The notes under the pieces were generated by a model that saw nothing but the letters and a program-made list of their open reading frames with translations, was not told the DNA's origin and ran no database searches. Positions 56,285 through 64,000 of a stretch of DNA of 64,000 nucleotides are shown piece after piece. Each line of letters starts with the position of its first letter. The stretch's first letter is position 1. Source of the stretch: Lactococcus allomyrinae (GTDB taxonomy: Bacteria; Bacillota; Bacilli; Lactobacillales; Streptococcaceae); contig NZ_CP032627.1 of the NCBI RefSeq assembly GCF_003627095.1, positions 434,001 to 498,000 of the forward strand, read 5' to 3'. Position numbers and translations under genes: made by a program.

Positions 56285-56770
56285 ATGGCAGAAGTAGCAA
56301 TTATCATGGGTTCAAGCTCGGACTGGGTAACCATGAAAAATACAGCAGATTTATTAGATGAATTTGGGGTTGAGTATGAAAAATTAGTTGTATCGGCGCA
56401 TCGTACCCCTGAGTTGATGGCAGAATTCGCACATACTGCGCGCGCGCGAGGCTACAAAGTGATTATCGCTGGAGCAGGAGGGGCTGCGCATTTGCCTGGA
56501 ATGACGGCGGCAATGACGACACTCCCCGTGATCGGTGTTCCCGTCAAATCGCGTGCCTTATCTGGCTTAGACAGCCTATACTCCATTGTCCAAATGCCCG
56601 CAGGTGTCCCTGTGGCGACAATGGCAATAGGTGATAGCGGTGCCAAAAATGCAGCACTTTATGCTGTTCAGATGCTCGCTGTCTATGATGAAGCCTTGCA
56701 TGAGAAATTGGTGGATTATCGGGAGCAGGCAAAAAAAATGGTTGAAAAATCAAATCACGATTTAGTTTGA
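56285..56770 (+). CDS. purE: N5-CAIR mutase
   Basis: A 161-residue class I PurE that moves the carboxyl group of N5-CAIR to make CAIR. The signature is [15 protein letters not shown], followed by [11 protein letters not shown] and [12 protein letters not shown] with the catalytic His. AAAGGAG precedes the ATG. There is no PurBox directly before it, so it is transcribed from purD. It works with PurK downstream. Confidence 0.97.
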   Translation: MAEVAIIMGSSSDWVTMKNTADLLDEFGVEYEKLVVSAHRTPELMAEFAHTARARGYKVIIAGAGGAAHLPGMTAAMTTLPVIGVPVKSRALSGLDSLYSIVQMPAGVPVATMAIGDSGAKNAALYAVQMLAVYDEALHEKLVDYREQAKKMVEKSNHDLV

Positions 56771-56843
56771 TTTAATGGGCGTCTAATTTTAAATACAATC
56801 GTTGTGGAATATGTAAAAACAATTATATTAACAAACACAAAAT

Positions 56844-56914
56844 CCGAACATTGTTTCGGTTTTTTTAATTTAATACCTTTTTTATGAGAAATTTCCGAAC
56901 AAAAGTCGTAAAAT
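56844..56914 (+). promoter_or_regulatory. purK promoter with two PurBoxes
   Basis: CCGAACATT (56844-56852), second box CCGAACAAA 51 bp on (56895-56903), -10 TAAAAT (56909-56914) 65 bp after the first. The first box is one arm of the hairpin CCGAACATTGTTTCGG followed by a T run, which also ends purE. Confidence 0.82.
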
Positions 56915-57009
56915 TTAGTTATATAAGAATTGGGAGTTCATTCTTCGGAATAAATGTAGATTCTAAAAGCATTTTAGAAGTTAAACAGTATTAGAAAAGG
57001 GTTGACAAA

Positions 57010-58110
57010 ATGTCAAATAAAAAGAAAACAATTGGAATTATTGGCGGTGGACAACTTGGTCAAATGATGGCTATTTCGGCACAATACATGGGACACAGAG
57101 TCATTACGCTAGACCCGAATCCGACCTGTTCAAGTAGTAAAGTGTCTGATGAGATGATTGTGGCAGATTATGATGATGTCGAGAGTTTGCTGAAACTTGC
57201 TTATGCTTGTGATGTCATCACTTATGAGTTTGAAAATGTGGATGCGGCGGCTTTGCACCAAATCGAGAGTTGTGTGGCGATTCCTCAGGGTATTCGGTTA
57301 CTTGAGATTACACAAAATCGTAAGTTTGAAAAGACATTTTTGACTGAGGAGGCAAAAGTTCATGTGGCCCCTTGGCAATTGATTTCAAGTGTTTCTGATT
57401 TGCCACATCATGTTGTGAAAAAACAGGTTTTGAAAACTACAACAGGTGGATATGATGGTCATGGACAAGTTGTTTTGAAGACGGATGAAGATTTGATTGC
57501 AGCACATCAATTGGTAACTGCAACAGAATGTGTGCTGGAAGATTTTGTACCATTTGAACGTGAGATCTCTGTGATAATGTCCGGAAATGGCGAACAATTC
57601 GTTGCTTTTCCGTTAGCAGAAAATACTCATCGTGAAAATATCCTACATCGCACGATTGCGCCTGCGATAATCAGTGACGAAATTGCTGAGAAAGCGCGTC
57701 AAATGGCGTTTGATATTGCACGTGAATTGAGTCTTGCAGGAACTTTATGTGTAGAGATGTTTTTGACAGCTGAGGGTGAGATTTTTGTGAATGAATTGGC
57801 TCCTAGACCTCATAATAGCGGACATTACACGATTGAAGCGTGTGACTTTTCACAGTTTGATTTGCATATCAAAGGTGTGTTAGGGGAAAAATTGCCAGAG
57901 CCTCAGCTTTTAAAAGCTGCGGTGATGCTGAATGTCTTGGGACAACATATTGAACCAGTCAAACAACTTACGGATTCCCATCCTGACTGGCATCAGCATG
58001 ATTATGGCAAGCCAGAGGCAAAGCACAATCGTAAGATGGGACATCTCACGATTTTGACAGATGATTTTGCCGAAACCTTGAAAGAAATTGAGCAAACAAA
58101 GATTTGGTAA
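57010..58110 (+). CDS. purK: N5-CAIR synthetase
   Basis: A 366-residue ATP-grasp enzyme that carboxylates AIR with bicarbonate and ATP. GIIGGGQLGQMMAI starts the N-domain. VVKKQVLKTTTGGYDGHGQ is the ATP loop, and ENTHRENILHRTIAPA and NELAPRPHNSGHYTIEA are typical. It supplies the substrate of PurE. A leader of about 90 nt follows the -10. Confidence 0.97.
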   Translation: MSNKKKTIGIIGGGQLGQMMAISAQYMGHRVITLDPNPTCSSSKVSDEMIVADYDDVESLLKLAYACDVITYEFENVDAAALHQIESCVAIPQGIRLLEITQNRKFEKTFLTEEAKVHVAPWQLISSVSDLPHHVVKKQVLKTTTGGYDGHGQVVLKTDEDLIAAHQLVTATECVLEDFVPFEREISVIMSGNGEQFVAFPLAENTHRENILHRTIAPAIISDEIAEKARQMAFDIARELSLAGTLCVEMFLTAEGEIFVNELAPRPHNSGHYTIEACDFSQFDLHIKGVLGEKLPEPQLLKAAVMLNVLGQHIEPVKQLTDSHPDWHQHDYGKPEAKHNRKMGHLTILTDDFAETLKEIEQTKIW

Positions 58111-58151
58111 AACACAAAAAACACGGTAACCAACCGTGTTTTTTGTGTTTT
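58110..58151. terminator. purK terminator, possibly bidirectional
   Basis: AAAACACAAAAAACACGG and CCGTGTTTTTTGTGTTTT form a long stem with A and T flanks, between converging purK and the GH92 gene. Confidence 0.88.
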
Positions 58152-58253
58152 AGGAGTAAACTTAATGAAAAAGTTTTATTGGAATGATTTTATTATAGAC
58201 AATCTTACTTAACACTTACTAAAGTAAGGCTAAAATGAGACTAAAATAAAAAA

Positions 58254-60425
58254 TTATTTACTCAAAGAATAAGGAAGTTCAGAATCTTTGTATTGCTGCG
58301 GATTTGGTACAATGCCTAGTTCAAATTTTATTTCTCCACCAGCCATTAAATCATCATGACGGAAAAATGTTGTACTGACCGTTTTTTTGTCAGTGCTGAC
58401 AGATTGAACAAACATTTGCTGTGGCTGATTTGGCTCTGACAGAATCGTCAAATCTTTGCCTGAACTCAAATGCATCACAGCTTTATCCCATAAAGGCAGC
58501 CCAATCACATACTCAAGCGAAGCAGCAGTCACAGGATAAAAACCAAGGCTCGAAAAGATATACCATGCCGCCATTGTGCCATTATCCTCGTCTCCTGGAT
58601 AGCCGTTTGGCGTATCGTCAAACGCTTGCGTGAGCAGATTTTTAATCAAAGGTTGCGCCATCCAAGGCTTGCCGATGTAGCTGAACAGGTAAGGATAGTG
58701 GAAACTTGGCTGATTGGAAATTGCGACTTGCCCGAACTCCAGCGCTGCCATCTCACTCATCTCGTGGATTTCAAAGCCATATCCTTCAACATTGAAGTTT
58801 GGTCGCTGATTGCAAAGCTCAATCAATTTCTGTTCAAAATTATCTGCTCCACCGTGCAAATTTATCAAGCCAGCGAAGTCTTGAAAGACAGACCAAGAGG
58901 TTTGCCAAGCAGAACCTTCTGCATAATCACGCCCCCAGCGAACATCAAGAAAATCAGGTCGAAATTCGCCATTTTCGTCTTTTGCTCGCATAAATCCAGT
59001 CGTTTTATCAAAAATATTACGATAGTTGAGTGCTTGTTTGGCGTAAAAATCTGCCGTTTCATTATCTCCAACAACTTTTGCAACACGTGAAATACAATAA
59101 TCCGAAAAAGAATAATCCAATGTGTGATTGACCGATTCGTGGTGGGCAAGCGGCACATATCCGTATTTCAAATAATCCGCTGTCCCTTGCCGCCCGTAGT
59201 TCGGATTGTCAGATTGCACGGTCGCTGATTTTTTCATTGCGCTCAAAAACTCAGGCATCAAATCTGGACGAATCCCCTTTGCTGCGGCATCTGCGATGAC
59301 TGCGTCAATCAAGGTACCTGGCATTAAACCGCGCTCGTCAGGTGACAACCATTTCGGCAAAAATCCTGTTTCACGGTAAGAATTTAAGAAGCCTTCGAGC
59401 ATATCGCCGTATTGCTCCACAGCGATGAGCGAGTAAAGCGGATAGACGGTGCGGAAAGTGTCCCAAAAACCATTATTGGTGTAGAGTGGACCAGATTTGA
59501 CCGACTTGTCAAAGGTGTCATAATGAATTTTCTTTCCCTTCTGGTCAAATTCATAAAAAGTCTGTGGGAATAAGAAAGCCCGATACAAATTGTGGTAAAA
59601 AGTTGAGACTTGACTTGCGTCATGATGTTCAATCTCAATCTTAGAAAGCTGTTCATTCCATGCTTTTTCGGCGTTTTCCAAATAGTTTTCAACTGACCAT
59701 TCTTGTTCTCTTGAAAGATTTAATTTTGCTTGGTCATATGAGATAAATGAAGTGCCAAAACGGACAATTTGCTTACTGACCGCTCCAAAATCAATTCTGA
59801 CAGCGCCGTCAGTGCCTGAGCATTTTCTGTCAGCACTTACCGAATTTTTGTCAGTACTGACAGGATTATCAAATGCCATGACAACGTAGAATTTGAAATC
59901 TTTGTCCTCACATCCTGCAAAATTCACGACTGAAAAGGCGATTTCGTTTTCTGTCAGTACTGACAGCTCATATTTTCCAGGTAAATGCAACATTAGCGCA
60001 TTGTCCTGAACTGCTGAATTGTTGAATTCCATTTCCAAAACACCACCATACATTGATGGAATCAAGCGTGAAGTGATTTGATAGCGCAACTGTGTCAATT
60101 TTATCTGTGCAGGGGTCATCACAGCTTCTCTCGGACGATACGATGAAATCGTGTGCCAGAGTGATGTTTCAGGCAAATAGCCTGCCACAGGCGTCATCGT
60201 AAAATGCGAAAAATCTCCCATCCACGGACTTGGCTGATGCGTCAGACGATAGCCCTCAAACGTTTGGTCTTCTGGATGAAACCACCATGCTCCCTTGTTA
60301 TCGGCCGTTGAAGGGGCAAAATAATTCATTCCCCAAGGCAGTCCAGTGTAGGGCAAACAATTTCCGTGAGAAAAACTCCCTGAATTTGCTGTTGCATGAC
60401 GTGTGTCAATTGTGCTGAGGTTCAT
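58254..60425 (-). CDS. GH92 exo-alpha-mannosidase
   Basis: A 723-residue enzyme. It begins with SGSFSHGNCLPYTGLPWGMN, and GYPGDEDNGTMAAWYIFSS near residue 620 carries the catalytic acid of calcium-dependent GH92 mannosidases. No signal peptide, so imported glycans are cut in the cytosol. GH92 members mostly release alpha-1,2-linked mannose from N-glycans; linkage here is inferred. Several dispersed palindromes lie inside (58389, 59850, 59953), two coding VSTDK-type insertions in variable loops. It follows gntR on the same strand. Confidence 0.92.
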   Translation of the reverse strand: MNLSTIDTRHATANSGSFSHGNCLPYTGLPWGMNYFAPSTADNKGAWWFHPEDQTFEGYRLTHQPSPWMGDFSHFTMTPVAGYLPETSLWHTISSYRPREAVMTPAQIKLTQLRYQITSRLIPSMYGGVLEMEFNNSAVQDNALMLHLPGKYELSVLTENEIAFSVVNFAGCEDKDFKFYVVMAFDNPVSTDKNSVSADRKCSGTDGAVRIDFGAVSKQIVRFGTSFISYDQAKLNLSREQEWSVENYLENAEKAWNEQLSKIEIEHHDASQVSTFYHNLYRAFLFPQTFYEFDQKGKKIHYDTFDKSVKSGPLYTNNGFWDTFRTVYPLYSLIAVEQYGDMLEGFLNSYRETGFLPKWLSPDERGLMPGTLIDAVIADAAAKGIRPDLMPEFLSAMKKSATVQSDNPNYGRQGTADYLKYGYVPLAHHESVNHTLDYSFSDYCISRVAKVVGDNETADFYAKQALNYRNIFDKTTGFMRAKDENGEFRPDFLDVRWGRDYAEGSAWQTSWSVFQDFAGLINLHGGADNFEQKLIELCNQRPNFNVEGYGFEIHEMSEMAALEFGQVAISNQPSFHYPYLFSYIGKPWMAQPLIKNLLTQAFDDTPNGYPGDEDNGTMAAWYIFSSLGFYPVTAASLEYVIGLPLWDKAVMHLSSGKDLTILSEPNQPQQMFVQSVSTDKKTVSTTFFRHDDLMAGGEIKFELGIVPNPQQYKDSELPYSLSK

Positions 60426-60463
60426 TTCAACTCCTTTGAGATAAGATTTTATAAGTGGTTAAG

Positions 60464-60479
60464 CGATTGAGTTCAATCG
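60464..60479. promoter_or_regulatory. Palindrome between gntR and the GH92 gene
   Basis: CGATTGAGTTCAATCG is a 7-bp inverted repeat around GT, upstream of the GH92 ribosome site. It may be an operator or a processing hairpin. Confidence 0.4.
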
Positions 60480-60504
60480 TTGACAGGATAAAATTAGAGC
60501 AGCC

Positions 60505-61533
60505 TTATTTTGTTGTGTTTCGTTCAATAAGTTGAATAGGAATTTTTACATCATTTGGTACAAGCCCAGTATTAATCCACTCTACAAGTAATTCTCCTGC
60601 TTTTTTTCCAATTCCAGCGAAATCTTGAGCAATTGTTGTAAGTGGTGGATTTGATAAACTTGCTGCTAAGATATTATCAAATCCGATAATCGAAACATCA
60701 TTTGGTATATCAATTCCTTGCGCTTGTAAGTTTGCCATCGTTTGCAATGCGACAAGGTCGTTTTCACAGATTAAAGCTGTAACTTGTTCTTCATTAATTA
60801 AGTGAATAATGGAGTCCTCGTTTACATTTTTATCATCTAAAGTAGTATGGAAAGTTAAGTGGCTTTCCTTTAGAACCTTGACATATCCGAGATAACGATT
60901 GCGCGTTGTATGCGGATGATGTTCTTCATTACTCATGACAAAGGCAATACGCTCGTGTCCAAGACTGACAAGCGCTTGGGCAGCCTGCTCTCCACCATTA
61001 AAGTTATCAGAGGCCACACAAGGAAATCCCAAATCATAGATTTGCTTATCAAGCAAGACAACAGGGAAGTTTTGAAGAGAAAGTTCTAGTAAAACATCTA
61101 AATAATCTTCGGTATGCATTGGATAATAAACCAAACCATCGAAGTTTTCCTTGATTTGGGCCGCAGTGTTTTCTTTTAAATAGTTTGAATAAGTGATGAA
61201 AATAGTCGTATCATTTTCCTTTAAAGCAGGAGCAAGCCCCTGAGTAAAATCTCCAAAAGACATTCCCTCAAAAGGAATGACAAACAAAACTCGTTTAAGA
61301 AGAGCGGTATTGCTTGTACTGGGACTTTTTACAAAAGTTCCCTTTCCTCTTGTCCGAGTAACCATGCCGAGTTGTTCCAATTCTGTCAGCGCGCGTTTAG
61401 CAGTAATGCGACTGACTTTATAAGTATCAGAAAGCTCTTTTTCTGTAGGAAGTTGCTCACCAGATTGAATCTTTTTAGTAATGATATTTTTCTTTAATTC
61501 ATCAGAAATTTGTTGGTATAATGGTACATTCAT
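60505..61533 (-). CDS. GntR-family regulator with LacI-type sensor domain
   Basis: A 342-residue regulator. The N-terminal winged helix reads VPLYQQISDELKK, then SGEQLPTEKELSDTYKVSRITAKRAL. The rest (from about residue 75) is a periplasmic-binding-like sugar sensor (VLLDKQIYDLGFPCVASDNFNGG), as in AraR-type proteins. I chose ATG 61533 after AAAGGGA; the frame is open to 61572. It sits between mannosidase genes and probably senses mannose or a manno-oligosaccharide. Confidence 0.9.
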   Translation of the reverse strand: MNVPLYQQISDELKKNIITKKIQSGEQLPTEKELSDTYKVSRITAKRALTELEQLGMVTRTRGKGTFVKSPSTSNTALLKRVLFVIPFEGMSFGDFTQGLAPALKENDTTIFITYSNYLKENTAAQIKENFDGLVYYPMHTEDYLDVLLELSLQNFPVVLLDKQIYDLGFPCVASDNFNGGEQAAQALVSLGHERIAFVMSNEEHHPHTTRNRYLGYVKVLKESHLTFHTTLDDKNVNEDSIIHLINEEQVTALICENDLVALQTMANLQAQGIDIPNDVSIIGFDNILAASLSNPPLTTIAQDFAGIGKKAGELLVEWINTGLVPNDVKIPIQLIERNTTK

Positions 61534-61561
61534 GCGATTGTCCCTTTTTCTATAAATTAAT

Positions 61562-61571
61562 TGATATACCA
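61562..61571. promoter_or_regulatory. Candidate GntR autoregulatory operator
   Basis: TGATATACCA overlaps a probable leftward -10 (TATATC) of gntR, with TTGTCA 18 bp upstream of it. It matches the site near the GH125 promoter. Confidence 0.5.
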
Positions 61572-61600
61572 TATTTTACTCTTTTTTGACAAAAATACAA

Positions 61601-61640
61601 GTCTTTTGAGTAAGAAAACGATTACTCTTTCAAAAAAGAC
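61601..61640. promoter_or_regulatory. Inverted repeat with cre-like core
   Basis: GAGTAA and TTACTC (61608-61627) surround GAAAACGA, and AGAAAACGATTACT differs from the cre consensus only at its two end bases. Outer GTCTTTT/AAAAGAC extends the symmetry. CcpA control of the divergent genes is possible. Confidence 0.45.
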
Positions 61641-61725
61641 ATATCCTTTTTAAGTTGAAATTCAGAAATAATACATTTAGGTTGCAAAATTAACATAAAT
61701 TTAATGAAAAACATCAAGTAAGCCC

Positions 61726-61773
61726 TTGCAAATCAAAAAGAAAAATAATACAATGAATATAAATGATATATCA
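61726..61773 (+). promoter_or_regulatory. GH125 promoter with downstream operator
   Basis: TTGCAA (61726-61731), 17-bp spacer and TACAAT (61749-61754). The palindrome TGATATATCA (61764-61773) lies over the expected transcription start, placed for repression by the GntR protein. Confidence 0.6.
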
Positions 61774-61824
61774 AATATAAAAAATGAGCATTATTTCAGG
61801 CAGAAATGATGAAAAGGAGAGGAA

Positions 61825-63120
61825 GTGAATCCCATCATTCCGAAATCAGTGACAGACTTTATGAATGAAATCACAAATTTATGTGGTATAGAACACAAAA
61901 ATTGGGCAGTTAATTTTAATCAATCATTTTCTAATACGTTGGAAACAACCGTAAAACGATATGATGATGGCAGTACCTTTCTCTTGACGGGTGATATTCC
62001 AGCAATGTGGCTGCGAGACTCGACAGCTCAATTACGTCCTTATCTTGTCCTTGCTAAAGATGATAAGGATATTTTAAAGATGATTGCTGGTTTGGTTCAA
62101 AAACAATTCTTCTTTATTAACCTTGACCCTTATGCAAATGCTTTTAATGAAGCGGCTAATGGCGCTGGACACCAGACTGACCATACTAATTTTAATGAAA
62201 ATAGGAATTGGATCTGGGAGAGAAAATACGAGATTGACTCGCTTTGTTATCCAGTACAGCTTGCTTATTTACTTTATAAGAATACAGGGTCGACAGCTCA
62301 TTTTGACGAAAATTTTGTAAATGGTGTCCAGAAAATATTGGAAGTGTTCAAGACAGAAATAAATCATGAACAATCTCCTTATCGTTTTACCCGTGATACT
62401 GAACGTAAAGAGGACACTTTGACACGGGAGGGGCGAGGTGCTGAGGTTGCTTATACAGGGATGACTTGGTCAGGTTTTAGACCGAGTGATGATGCTTGTG
62501 AATATGGATATCTTGTTCCATCAAATATGTTTGCGGTAGTGATATTAGGATATATCAAATCAATATTTAGTGAAATTATAGAAAATACAGAGCTTGCGAG
62601 TGAGGCGGATGAATTGCAACGAACGATTCAACAAGGACTAGATGAATTTGCTAGGGTTAAAAATGAAGCGGGGCAAGAAATTTGGGCTTACGATGTTGAT
62701 GGTTTGGGGCATCAAGCAATTATGGATGACAGCAATGTACCAAACTTAATCGCAGCTCCTTATTTAGGTTATTGTGATTCCGACGACGAGCTTTATTTGA
62801 ACACAAGAAGAACGATGTTGAGTAAGGAAAATCCTTATTACTATGAAGGAAAGTTTGCGCGTGGTATTGGTTCAAGTCACACGCCAGAAAATTATGTTTG
62901 GCCTATCGCTCTCGCGATGGAAGGGATGACTACAAAAGATAAGCTTGAAAAAGAGCGGATTTTAAATCACTTGGTTGCGACAGATGCTGGAACACATCTC
63001 ATGCACGAGGGATTTGATGTGGATAATCCAGATCATTATACACGTGAGTGGTTTAGTTGGGCGAATATGATGTTTTGCGAACTTGTCATGGATTACTTTG
63101 ATATTCGTGTTGAGATATGA
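61825..63120 (+). CDS. GH125 exo-alpha-1,6-mannosidase
   Basis: A 431-residue enzyme. Family blocks are TGDIPAMWLRDSTAQLRPY (residues 54-72), EVAYTGMTWSGFRPSDD and the ENYVWPIALAMEGMT region. Characterised GH125 enzymes release alpha-1,6-linked mannose from N-glycan cores. No signal peptide. It starts with GTG 61825 after AAGGAGAGG. With GH92 and GH38 it forms a set covering different mannose linkages. It is divergent from gntR. Confidence 0.93.
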   Translation: MNPIIPKSVTDFMNEITNLCGIEHKNWAVNFNQSFSNTLETTVKRYDDGSTFLLTGDIPAMWLRDSTAQLRPYLVLAKDDKDILKMIAGLVQKQFFFINLDPYANAFNEAANGAGHQTDHTNFNENRNWIWERKYEIDSLCYPVQLAYLLYKNTGSTAHFDENFVNGVQKILEVFKTEINHEQSPYRFTRDTERKEDTLTREGRGAEVAYTGMTWSGFRPSDDACEYGYLVPSNMFAVVILGYIKSIFSEIIENTELASEADELQRTIQQGLDEFARVKNEAGQEIWAYDVDGLGHQAIMDDSNVPNLIAAPYLGYCDSDDELYLNTRRTMLSKENPYYYEGKFARGIGSSHTPENYVWPIALAMEGMTTKDKLEKERILNHLVATDAGTHLMHEGFDVDNPDHYTREWFSWANMMFCELVMDYFDIRVEI

Positions 63121-63224
63121 CATTCTATAAAAATAGTATCATTTGTCTTTTCAATTGATTAGCCAACATGAAAACTATGAAAATATTTTTATATTGAAAG
63201 AATTAATTCTTAAAAAAGGAAGAT

Positions 63225-64000
63225 ATGAAAAAGAAAACAGTACACATCATTTCCCATAGTCACTGGGATAGAGAATGGTATATGGCTTATGAAGAGCACC
63301 ATATGCGATTGATTAATTTGGTAGATGACTTGCTTGAGTTGTTTAAGACGGATTCTGACTTTGATAGCTTTCACTTGGATGGACAGACGATTATCTTGGA
63401 TGATTATTTACAGGTTCGACCAGAGCGGGAAGCTGAGGTGCGTGCGGCGATTGCAGCCGGCAAACTTCGAATCGGTCCTTTCTATATTTTGCAGGATGAT
63501 TTTCTGATTTCTCCTGAATCAAATGTACGTAATATGTTGATTGGGCGCAAGGAGTCTGAGCGTTTCGGAGCACCTGTTGAACTTGGTTATTTCCCTGATA
63601 CCTTTGGTAATATGGGACAAACGCCTCAATTGATGAAACAAGCAAGGCTTGATGTGGCGGCGTTTGGACGAGGTGTGAAGCCGATTGGTTTTGATAATCA
63701 GGTGCTTGCGCAATCAGAGGAAGCCTATACTTCACAATTTTCTGAGATGTGGTGGGAAGGGCCTGATGGTACGAAAATCTTGGGGATTTTATTTGCAAAC
63801 TGGTACTCTAATGGCAATGAAATTCCTGCAGAAAAAAAGGCAGCCATTGAGTTTTGGAAGCAAAAATTGACTGATGTTGAGAAATTTGCTTCAACCTCAC
63901 ATCTTTTGATGATGAATGGTGTTGACCACCAGCCTGTGCAAAAGGATTTAAGTGCCGCAATTAGATTGGCAAACGAACTTTTCCCCGATTATGAATTTGT
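63225..64000 (+). CDS. GH38 alpha-mannosidase, 3' end outside window
   Basis: The frame opens at ATG 63225 after AAGGAAG and stays open for 258 codons to the window edge. HIISHSHWDREWYM holds the zinc-binding His and Asp, and GYFPDTFGNMGQTPQ holds the catalytic nucleophile Asp and further metal ligand of GH38. The full enzyme is expected to be about 900 residues. It follows the GH125 gene after 104 bp, presumably in one operon for N-glycan mannose removal. Confidence 0.92.
   Translation, partial: MKKKTVHIISHSHWDREWYMAYEEHHMRLINLVDDLLELFKTDSDFDSFHLDGQTIILDDYLQVRPEREAEVRAAIAAGKLRIGPFYILQDDFLISPESNVRNMLIGRKESERFGAPVELGYFPDTFGNMGQTPQLMKQARLDVAAFGRGVKPIGFDNQVLAQSEEAYTSQFSEMWWEGPDGTKILGILFANWYSNGNEIPAEKKAAIEFWKQKLTDVEKFASTSHLLMMNGVDHQPVQKDLSAAIRLANELFPDYEF

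Noticed and set aside
58626-59090. 154-codon plus-strand frame opposite the GH92 gene
   Set aside because: Shadow frame of an intact GH92 coding region with no ribosome site.
1-64000. CRISPR arrays, tRNA or rRNA genes, transposases, prophage genes
   Set aside because: Looked for regular spaced repeats, cloverleaf motifs and transposase or integrase motifs; none seen.

Overview
This window looks like chromosomal DNA of a low-GC lactic acid bacterium, most probably Lactococcus. The thymidylate synthase has the lactococcal sequence type as I remember it. The purine genes carry lactococcal PurBoxes (CCGAACAAT), and promoters, Shine-Dalgarno sequences and intrinsic terminators are typical of Firmicutes. 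I cannot name the species. It carries glucuronoxylan and N-glycan mannosidase loci that are accessory functions.

Layout. 0-5.9 kb: end of a DHA2 exporter, an Uup-type ABC-F ATPase, msrA, a possible bacteriocin-immunity protein, a repeat-rich stretch and thyA. 6.0-14.1 kb: a catabolite-controlled operon for acetylated (methyl)glucurono-xylo-oligosaccharides (SASA esterase, binding lipoprotein, two permeases without ATPase, DUF624 protein, GH67 alpha-glucuronidase). 14.1-18.1 kb: purC-purS-purQ-purL. 18.3-24.7 kb: two regulator/DHA2-exporter cassettes (MarR, then TetR), a MerR-controlled SDR, a duplicated SDR fragment and a two-gene small-protein operon. 24.8-29.4 kb: purF and clpB. 29.5-42.2 kb: a defence island. 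42.3-58.1 kb: purM (frameshifted), purN, hprT, purH, purD, purE and purK, interspersed with HAD, MBL, SDR/TetR and ABC genes. 58.2-64 kb: GH92, GntR regulator, GH125 and the start of GH38, a set suited to stripping mannose from high-mannose N-glycans.

The most interesting region is the defence island. A type I restriction-modification system is split up as hsdM, fic, HamA-like nuclease, HamB-like helicase, hsdS, prrC (tRNA anticodon nuclease), an hsdS 3' remnant, a second fic and hsdR. PrrC sits between hsdS and hsdR as in the E. coli prr locus. A Hachiman-like pair is nested between hsdM and hsdS. The second fic gene is bracketed by copies of one AT-rich operator-like sequence, so it may control itself and hsdR.

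All purine synthesis genes fit one regulon. Seven PurBoxes lie upstream of purC, purF, purM, hprT, purH, purD and purK, each 65-67 bp ahead of the -10 hexamer. This is the geometry of the lactococcal PurR activator. In most of them the previous gene's terminator lies between the PurBox and the core promoter, and in several a second box lies 51-52 bp downstream of the first. purM has a one-base deletion in a G run, so the strain is either a purine auxotroph or the read is wrong.

At genome scale the window is scattered with a short palindrome (TGTCA-N4-TGACA, mostly GTCAGYRCTGAC) in both coding and non-coding DNA, and with longer hairpin repeats next to thyA, clpB, purM/purN and a HAD gene. The strict palindrome is absent from the defence island and from the 6-14 kb sugar locus.
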